Position numbers and translations under genes: made by a program
NCBI GenBank assembly: GCA_947166565.1
Contig: CAMVEL010000001.1
Location: 98,823-162,822 of the forward strand
Direction of reading: 5' to 3'
Origin: an uncultured Erysipelotrichaceae bacterium
Lineage (GTDB): Bacteria > Bacillota_I > Bacilli_A > RFN20 > CAG-826
Length of the DNA stretch: 64,000 bases
Shown: one piece after another, positions 58,111-64,000 of the stretch
Numbering within the stretch: position 1 is the stretch's first letter
How the letters are laid out: every line of letters starts with the position of its first letter
The notes under the pieces: generated by a model
Told to the model about the DNA's origin: nothing
The model's input: only the letters and a program-made list of their open reading frames with translations
Database searches by the model: none

Positions 58111-59799
58111 ATGTCAACAAAAGCATTTTACAAAACCGAGGAAATCGGAAAGGGCAAGCCAGGGTTTGCGAAGACCCGTTCGATCATCGAGGCCGCCTTC
58201 TATGGGAATAACGTCGTCAAGATCAATTCCCTCAAGGAAGCCTATGAATTAGCGAAGAACTCCCCGGGCACCATCGTCACCGATATGCCGGTTTTCGAAG
58301 CCGAGAAGATCGGCCTCGACCGCGACGCGAAGGTTCTTCTCTTCAACGACGGCGCGATCACCGGACGTTATGCGGCCGCTAGGCGCATCCAGGGCGAGCC
58401 AGGAGTCAACGCCACCGAACTCGATAAACTTCTTATGGAAGCCGTCTATGACACCCGCTTCAAGAAGATGTACCACGCGGAAGCCTATATCGGACTTGAC
58501 CCAGAATTCATGGTCAAAGCCCACCTCCTTATCCCAGAAGGATTTGAGATGCTCGTCTATAACTGGCTCCTCAACTTCCAGTGGATCAACGACGAATACC
58601 TAAAGATGTATGCCGCCTCCAAACCAGTTGGCGATGGAAAAGAACCTGATATCTATATCTTCTCCGACCCAGCTTGGAAAGGCGCCCCAGACCGCACCGA
58701 TATCTGCGAAGGCAAGTGCCTTGCCTATTTCTCAACCAACACCAACTGCGCCGCGATCCTTGGCATGCGCTATTTCGGTGAGCATAAGAAAGGTACGCTC
58801 ACCATCGCCTGGGCCATCGCTAACCGCAACGGCTATGCTTCCTGCCACGGCGGACAGAAGGAATTCACCCTCAAAGACGGCAGCAAGTTCGTCGCTTCCG
58901 TCTATGGCCTTTCCGGCTCTGGCAAATCCACCATCACCCATGCCAAGCACGGTGGCAAATACGGCGTCAAGGTCCTCCATGACGACGCTTTCATCATCAA
59001 TGACGAGACCTGTGCCTCCATCGCCCTCGAGCCTTCCTATTTCGATAAGACCAACGATTACCCGACCGGGTGCCCAGATAACAAATATCTTATCACCGTC
59101 CAAAACTGCTCCGCGACCCGCGATGCCGATGGAAAAGTCGTCCTCGTCACCGAGGATATCCGTAACGGTAATGGCCGCGCCATCAAGTCCAAACTTTGGT
59201 CGCCAAACCGCGTCGACAAAATCGATTCCCCAGTCAACGCCATCTTCTGGATCATGAAGGATCCGACCCTTCCTCCAATCGTCAAATTGAAAGGCGCCGC
59301 CCTCGCTTCCGTCATGGGCGCGACCCTCGCCACCAAGAGAAGCTCCGCCGAGCGTCTTGCCCCTGGCGTCGATCCTAACGCCCTCGTCGTCGAGCCATAC
59401 GCGAACCCATTCCGTACCTATCCGCTCGTCAACGACTACGTCAAATTCAAACACCTCGTCGAGGAGAAGAACGTTGATTGCTACATCATCAACACCGGCG
59501 AGTTCATGGGCAAGAAAGTCCAGAAGGAAGATACCTTCGGAGTCATCGAAGCCGTCGTCGACAAAACCGCCAAATTCGAGAAATGGGGACCATTCTCCGA
59601 TATCGAGATCTACAATTGGCCGGGATTCATCCCCGATCTAAAAGACGAAGCCTACGTCGAGCAACTAATCGCCCGTATGCAGGACCGCGTCGCCTTCGTT
59701 GAAAGCCGCAAGACCGTCAAAGGCGGTTTCGACGAACTACCAGAAGACGCTCTTGAAGCCATCAAGAAGGTCGTTGAGGAAGCCAAGACGCTCAAGTAA
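58111..59799 (+). CDS. pckA: Phosphoenolpyruvate carboxykinase (ATP)
   Basis: YGLSGSGKSTITHAKHGGKYGVKVLHDDAFII. Confidence 0.93.
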   Translation: MSTKAFYKTEEIGKGKPGFAKTRSIIEAAFYGNNVVKINSLKEAYELAKNSPGTIVTDMPVFEAEKIGLDRDAKVLLFNDGAITGRYAAARRIQGEPGVNATELDKLLMEAVYDTRFKKMYHAEAYIGLDPEFMVKAHLLIPEGFEMLVYNWLLNFQWINDEYLKMYAASKPVGDGKEPDIYIFSDPAWKGAPDRTDICEGKCLAYFSTNTNCAAILGMRYFGEHKKGTLTIAWAIANRNGYASCHGGQKEFTLKDGSKFVASVYGLSGSGKSTITHAKHGGKYGVKVLHDDAFIINDETCASIALEPSYFDKTNDYPTGCPDNKYLITVQNCSATRDADGKVVLVTEDIRNGNGRAIKSKLWSPNRVDKIDSPVNAIFWIMKDPTLPPIVKLKGAALASVMGATLATKRSSAERLAPGVDPNALVVEPYANPFRTYPLVNDYVKFKHLVEEKNVDCYIINTGEFMGKKVQKEDTFGVIEAVVDKTAKFEKWGPFSDIEIYNWPGFIPDLKDEAYVEQLIARMQDRVAFVESRKTVKGGFDELPEDALEAIKKVVEEAKTLK

Positions 59800-59801
59800 T
59801 T

Positions 59802-61172
59802 ATGGGAGTCAAGGTTGTCGAAACTTGCCTTCGCGACGGACACCAATCCCTTTTCGCCACGAGGATGACCACCCCGGAAGTCCTCTTGGCGCTAGAAGAG
59901 CTTGATAAAGTCGGTTACCACGCCATTGAGATTTGGGGTGGGGCCACCTTCGATAGCTGTCTCCGTTTCCTCCACGAGGATCCATGGGAGAGGCTACGTC
60001 AAGCGAAGAAGATCTGCAAGAACACCAAATTGCAGATGCTATTCCGCGGACAAAACATCCTCGGATACCGTCATTATGCCGATGACGTCGTCGAGAAATT
60101 CGTCGAGAAATCACTTAAAAACGGCATCGATATCATCCGTATCTTCGATGCCTTGAACGATATTAGGAATCTCGAAGCGGCCGTCAAAGCCACCAAGAAA
60201 TACGGTGGCGAATGCCAAATCGCCCTTTCCTATACGACTTCCCCGGTCCATACGGTCGAATATTATGTCGAGCTCGCAAAGCGCGTCGAATCCCTTGGGG
60301 CCGATAGCCTTTGCATCAAGGATATGGCTGGTGTCTTGCTTCCAAAAGACGCCTATGAGCTTATCAGCGCCTTGAAGAAGAACACCAAGCTCCCAATCGA
60401 GCTCCATAGCCATTGCACCGGTGGACTCTGCGAGATGACTTACCTCAAAGCCATCGAAGCCGGGGTAGATATCGTCGACTGCGCCCTTTCCCCTCTTTCC
60501 GGCGGAACGAGCCAGCCCTGCACCGAGTCGCTTAATTTCGCCTTGCAAGGCACCGAATACGATCCCCATCTTAACGTCGATATGCTCAATGCGGCGGCCT
60601 CCAAGATGCAAAGCGTCCGCGCCAAATATTTAGCTAATGGGTTGCTTAATCCGAAGGTTCTTTCGGTTAACGCGAACATTATCAAATACCAGGTTCCCGG
60701 CGGCATGCTCTCCAACCTCATCAACCAGTTGAAGGCCCAAGGCGCCGAACAACGCCTCGACGAGGTTCTTTCCGAAGTTCCCCTCGTCCGTAAGGATATG
60801 GGCTACCCACCTCTTGTCACCCCGCTTTCCCAGATGGTTGGCACCCAAGCGGTCCTCAACGTCATCTCCGGCGAACGTTACAAGATTGTTCCAAAGGAAA
60901 TCAACGAATACCTCCATGGCCGTTATGGGGCCTCCCCCGCGCCGGTAAATGAGGAAATCAGGAAGAAGATTATCGGGGATGATCCAGTCATCACCTATCG
61001 TCCCGCCGATGACCTCAAGCCGGAATTCGCCGAACTCAAAAAACAATACAAGGGCATCGCCAAATCCGATGAAGACGTCCTCTCGATTGCCCTCTTTGGC
61101 GATGTTGCCATCAAATACATCAACGAACGCAACGAGGAAGATGCGGTGACCACCATCCGCGTGGAGGCCTAA
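59802..61172 (+). CDS. oadA: Oxaloacetate decarboxylase alpha / carboxyltransferase subunit (no biotinyl domain)
   Basis: VVETCLRDGHQSLFATRMTT, LSYTTSPVHTVEYYVELAKRVESLGADSLCIKDMAGVLLP. Confidence 0.93.
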   Translation: MGVKVVETCLRDGHQSLFATRMTTPEVLLALEELDKVGYHAIEIWGGATFDSCLRFLHEDPWERLRQAKKICKNTKLQMLFRGQNILGYRHYADDVVEKFVEKSLKNGIDIIRIFDALNDIRNLEAAVKATKKYGGECQIALSYTTSPVHTVEYYVELAKRVESLGADSLCIKDMAGVLLPKDAYELISALKKNTKLPIELHSHCTGGLCEMTYLKAIEAGVDIVDCALSPLSGGTSQPCTESLNFALQGTEYDPHLNVDMLNAAASKMQSVRAKYLANGLLNPKVLSVNANIIKYQVPGGMLSNLINQLKAQGAEQRLDEVLSEVPLVRKDMGYPPLVTPLSQMVGTQAVLNVISGERYKIVPKEINEYLHGRYGASPAPVNEEIRKKIIGDDPVITYRPADDLKPEFAELKKQYKGIAKSDEDVLSIALFGDVAIKYINERNEEDAVTTIRVEA

Positions 61173-61173
61173 T

Positions 61174-61476
61174 ATGGCGATCTTCGGAGTTTACGAAAAC
61201 CCAGAGAACATCCGCGTCCCGGATGCCCTCCTCATCGCCCTTATCGCTATCCTTATCGTTTTCTTCGCCTTAGGAGTGGTCATCTTCATCACCTATCTCG
61301 CCCAAAAGGGCACCGATACGATTGAGAAGAAGATGAACATCCTCCCCCGTAAGGAGAATGCGATTCTAGCAAGCGATGAAGACGCGGTCGTCGCCGCTTT
61401 GACGGCCGTCATCGATTTCCACAAAGAGACGAAAAAGGATGCACGTATCGTCTCGATTACCAGAATTGAGGAGTAA
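61174..61476 (+). CDS. OadG-like gamma subunit
   Basis: Single TM (ALIAILIVFFALGVVIFITYLAQ), small size, position in the operon. Confidence 0.65.
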   Translation: MAIFGVYENPENIRVPDALLIALIAILIVFFALGVVIFITYLAQKGTDTIEKKMNILPRKENAILASDEDAVVAALTAVIDFHKETKKDARIVSITRIEE

Positions 61477-61481
61477 CTGCT

Positions 61482-61844
61482 ATGAAAGTCTACAAAATCA
61501 AAGTCAACGGAAAAGCCTACCGCGTCGAGCTCGAGGCGGTCGAGGAGAATAACGCCGCGGCGCCAGCTGCCCCTAAGGCCGAATCCCCAAAGGAAGCCCA
61601 ACCGAAAGTCGTGGCCGCTGGACCGGTCCAAGGTCAGGAAGTCCTTTCCCCAATCCAAGGGCAGGTCACCAAAGTCTTGGTCAAGCCTGGCGATAAGGTC
61701 ACCAAAGGCACCGTTTTATGCGTTATCGAGGCGATGAAACTCGAAAACGACGTCGTCTCCCCATATGATGGCGAGGTCGCCGAGGTTCTTGTTTCCAAGG
61801 GAAGCAACGTGGCTTCCAAAGAAAGGATCGCGGTCATTCGTTAA
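61482..61844 (+). CDS. Biotin carboxyl carrier protein of the decarboxylase
   Basis: VLSPIQGQVTKVLVKPGDKVTKGTVLCVIEAMKLENDVVSPYDGEV. Confidence 0.93.
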   Translation: MKVYKIKVNGKAYRVELEAVEENNAAAPAAPKAESPKEAQPKVVAAGPVQGQEVLSPIQGQVTKVLVKPGDKVTKGTVLCVIEAMKLENDVVSPYDGEVAEVLVSKGSNVASKERIAVIR

Positions 61845-61856
61845 GAAAGGGTGTTT

Positions 61857-63230
61857 ATGGAGAATTTTATAAAAACCATAAGTGCCTTCTTCGAGAGTAC
61901 GGGAGTCGCCGGGTTTTTCCGGAATGGCGGTTACCTCAACCTCATCATGATTCTCGTGGCTCTGCTTTTGCTTTTCCTCGCGATTCGCAAAAAGTTTGAG
62001 CCCTACCTCCTTTTGCCAATCGCCTTTGGGATGTTGCTAGTTAACCTCCCTGGCGTCGGCAAGGAAATATTCGCGAAGGGGGCCTCGACCTATGATGCGG
62101 TCTCCCTTTCCGCCAAAGCGGGTATCGACCTCGCCTCGGCTACCACCCTCCTTGGCCCTGATGGGATGAACCTCCAAGCGGGCCAAATGGTGAGCCTTGC
62201 GGAGATTCATACCTTCCTAGGCGACAATCCAAACATCATCGACGCGGTTTCAATCGCCCGTATCAACGATGCCTATAACGCCGATTACACCGGAATGTTT
62301 GGCTTCCTCTACTATGGGGTCAAATGGGGAATATATCCCTGCTTGATATTCCTTTGCATTGGTGCCACGACCGATTTCGGACCGCTTATTGCCAATAAGA
62401 AGACCATGCTTCTTGGCGCTGCGGCCCAACTTGGCATCTTCATCACCTTCATTGGCGCTATCGCGATTGGCAAAAACGGTCTTAGATGGACCGATTTCGA
62501 CGCCAATATCGCTTCCTCCATCGGTATCATCGGTGGAGCCGATGGCCCAACCGCGATTCTCGTCACGAGCAAACTCGCGCCCGATTACCTTTCTTCCATC
62601 GCTATCGTAGCCTATTCCTACATGGCCTTGGTCCCCGTCATCCAGCCTCCGATAATCCGCCTTCTCACCACGAAGAAGGAGAGGGCCATCAAGATGGAGA
62701 CCCCAAGGGATGTCAGCAAGCTTGAACGTATCCTCTTCCCGATCATCGTTACGATCGTCACCACCTTGATCGTTCCTTCCGCCGGACCTCTCATCGGCTG
62801 CTTGATGTTAGGTAACCTCATCAAGGAATCGGGTGTCGTTCCAAAGATTACCGAAACCCTCGCCAACAGTTTGATGTATATCGTCACCATCCTCCTTGGC
62901 GTCTGCGTTGGCTGCACGGCCGACGCCGCGACCTTCCTTAGGGTCGATACCCTCCTTATCTTCGTTCTCGGCATCATCGCCTTCGCCTTCGCGACCGCCT
63001 TTGGTGTGTTAGGAGGCAAGCTGATGTGCGTATTGACGAAGGGCAAGGTCAACCCGATGATCGGCGCAGCCGGCGTCTCCGCCGTTCCTATGGCCGCTAG
63101 GGTCGTCCATAAAGAAGGACTCAAGGAAGATCCGACGAATTTCCTCCTAATGCACGCGATGGGACCAAACGTCGCCGGGGTCATTGGCTCCGCGGTTGCC
63201 GCCGGTGTATTGCTGTTATTGTTCCTCTAA
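61857..63230 (+). CDS. oadB: Na+-translocating decarboxylase beta subunit
   Basis: GIGATTDFGPLIANKKTMLLGAAAQ-type motif, SIGIIGGADGPTAILVTSKLAP, NPMIGAAGVSAVPMAARVV. Confidence 0.94.
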   Translation: MENFIKTISAFFESTGVAGFFRNGGYLNLIMILVALLLLFLAIRKKFEPYLLLPIAFGMLLVNLPGVGKEIFAKGASTYDAVSLSAKAGIDLASATTLLGPDGMNLQAGQMVSLAEIHTFLGDNPNIIDAVSIARINDAYNADYTGMFGFLYYGVKWGIYPCLIFLCIGATTDFGPLIANKKTMLLGAAAQLGIFITFIGAIAIGKNGLRWTDFDANIASSIGIIGGADGPTAILVTSKLAPDYLSSIAIVAYSYMALVPVIQPPIIRLLTTKKERAIKMETPRDVSKLERILFPIIVTIVTTLIVPSAGPLIGCLMLGNLIKESGVVPKITETLANSLMYIVTILLGVCVGCTADAATFLRVDTLLIFVLGIIAFAFATAFGVLGGKLMCVLTKGKVNPMIGAAGVSAVPMAARVVHKEGLKEDPTNFLLMHAMGPNVAGVIGSAVAAGVLLLLFL

Positions 63231-63243
63231 GCGATAAAACACA

Positions 63244-63954
63244 ATGGAAATCAAAGAGCTCCATTTCGAGGAAATCGATAGCACGTCCTCCTTCATTAAG
63301 AGGAATTGGACCTCGCTACCACCGTTTGCCTTCGTCTCCTCTTCCTTCCAAAAAGAAGGTAGGGGAAGAAACGATAGGAAATGGCTTTCCGAGAAAGGGA
63401 GCTCTTTATTATTCTCGCTTCTTATCAAGGACCATCCACTTTTGAACTATGGCCCTTTTCTTTCTCTTCCTTCCGCTGTATCCATATCGAAATTCCTAGA
63501 AAAAGAAGGAGTTGAAGGGGTCTCCATCAAATGGCCTAACGACATCTATATCCACGGTAAGAAAGTCGCGGGCATCCTCCTTGAAGGTTCATTGCCTGAT
63601 TATCTGATAATTGGAATCGGCATCAACCTTAATCAGCCTTCCTTCGAAGGCGAATACCGTAGACCCCCGACCTCTATTTTCCTAGAAACTGGAAAGAAGG
63701 TTGATGTTTCTTCCTTCAAAGATGGCCTTTTCCAAGCCATCATGGAGACTTTCCTTAAAGAGGACATGAAGGAATGTTGCCTCTCCTATTTTAAAACCCA
63801 TGATTTCCTTTTAGGAAAAAGGGGGTATCAAGGAAAAGACAAAAAGGAAGGGACCTTCCTAGGAGTGGATAAGGATTTCAATCTCCTTTTCAAGCTCGGC
63901 AACGAAATTCTCACCCTTTCTTCAGGCGAAGTATCCGCGATTGAAATCATTTAG
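63244..63954 (+). CDS. birA: Biotin-[acetyl-CoA-carboxylase] ligase (catalytic domain, no N-terminal HTH)
   Basis: EIDSTSSFIKRN, QKEGRGRNDRKWLSEKGSSLLFSLLI, IKWPNDIYIHGKKVAGILLEG. Confidence 0.9.
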   Translation: MEIKELHFEEIDSTSSFIKRNWTSLPPFAFVSSSFQKEGRGRNDRKWLSEKGSSLLFSLLIKDHPLLNYGPFLSLPSAVSISKFLEKEGVEGVSIKWPNDIYIHGKKVAGILLEGSLPDYLIIGIGINLNQPSFEGEYRRPPTSIFLETGKKVDVSSFKDGLFQAIMETFLKEDMKECCLSYFKTHDFLLGKRGYQGKDKKEGTFLGVDKDFNLLFKLGNEILTLSSGEVSAIEII

Positions 63955-64000
63955 CCCCATAACCCTTTTGATGCTTAATGCCCATAAGGATGCTATCCTT

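Noticed and set aside
58732-59454. 240-aa antisense ORF inside pckA
   Set aside because: Mirror frame of a strongly conserved gene; no independent evidence.

Overview
Chromosomal window from a low-redundancy, gut-type Bacilli/Firmicutes-like anaerobe. The taxonomic guess is inference from gene content and order, and TGA is used as a stop, so the code looks standard. Most of the window is core metabolism: a complete F-type ATP synthase operon; a PEP carboxykinase / Na+-translocating oxaloacetate decarboxylase / biotin-supply block (bioY, pckA, oadA, oadG-like, BCCP, oadB, birA); gdhA-asnA; glpK; a PPi-type phosphofructokinase divergent from a uridine-kinase-like gene; an addB-addA block preceded by a SWIM protein and a Snf2 helicase; rqcH; ppa; rdgB; trxA; and two tRNAs. 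The accessory parts are (i) an operon of two giant paralogous surface proteins (1150 and 1255 aa) plus an anchored 321-aa protein at 1.5-9.9 kb, and (ii) a mosaic region at about 15.4-18.1 kb. The mosaic holds three small ORFs joining a Nif11-like/double-glycine RiPP leader to a four-cysteine zinc-ribbon-like C-terminus, with a duplicated promoter, an upstream motif shared with a membrane XRE regulator, a decayed ORF and a GC-rich secreted singleton. The best candidates for follow-up are the leader/zinc-ribbon peptide family with its shared motif, the giant paralogous surface proteins, and the ATP synthase c-subunit with a two-carboxylate Na+-type ion site next to a Na+ pump module. All functional assignments come from reading motifs by eye; no database searches were run.
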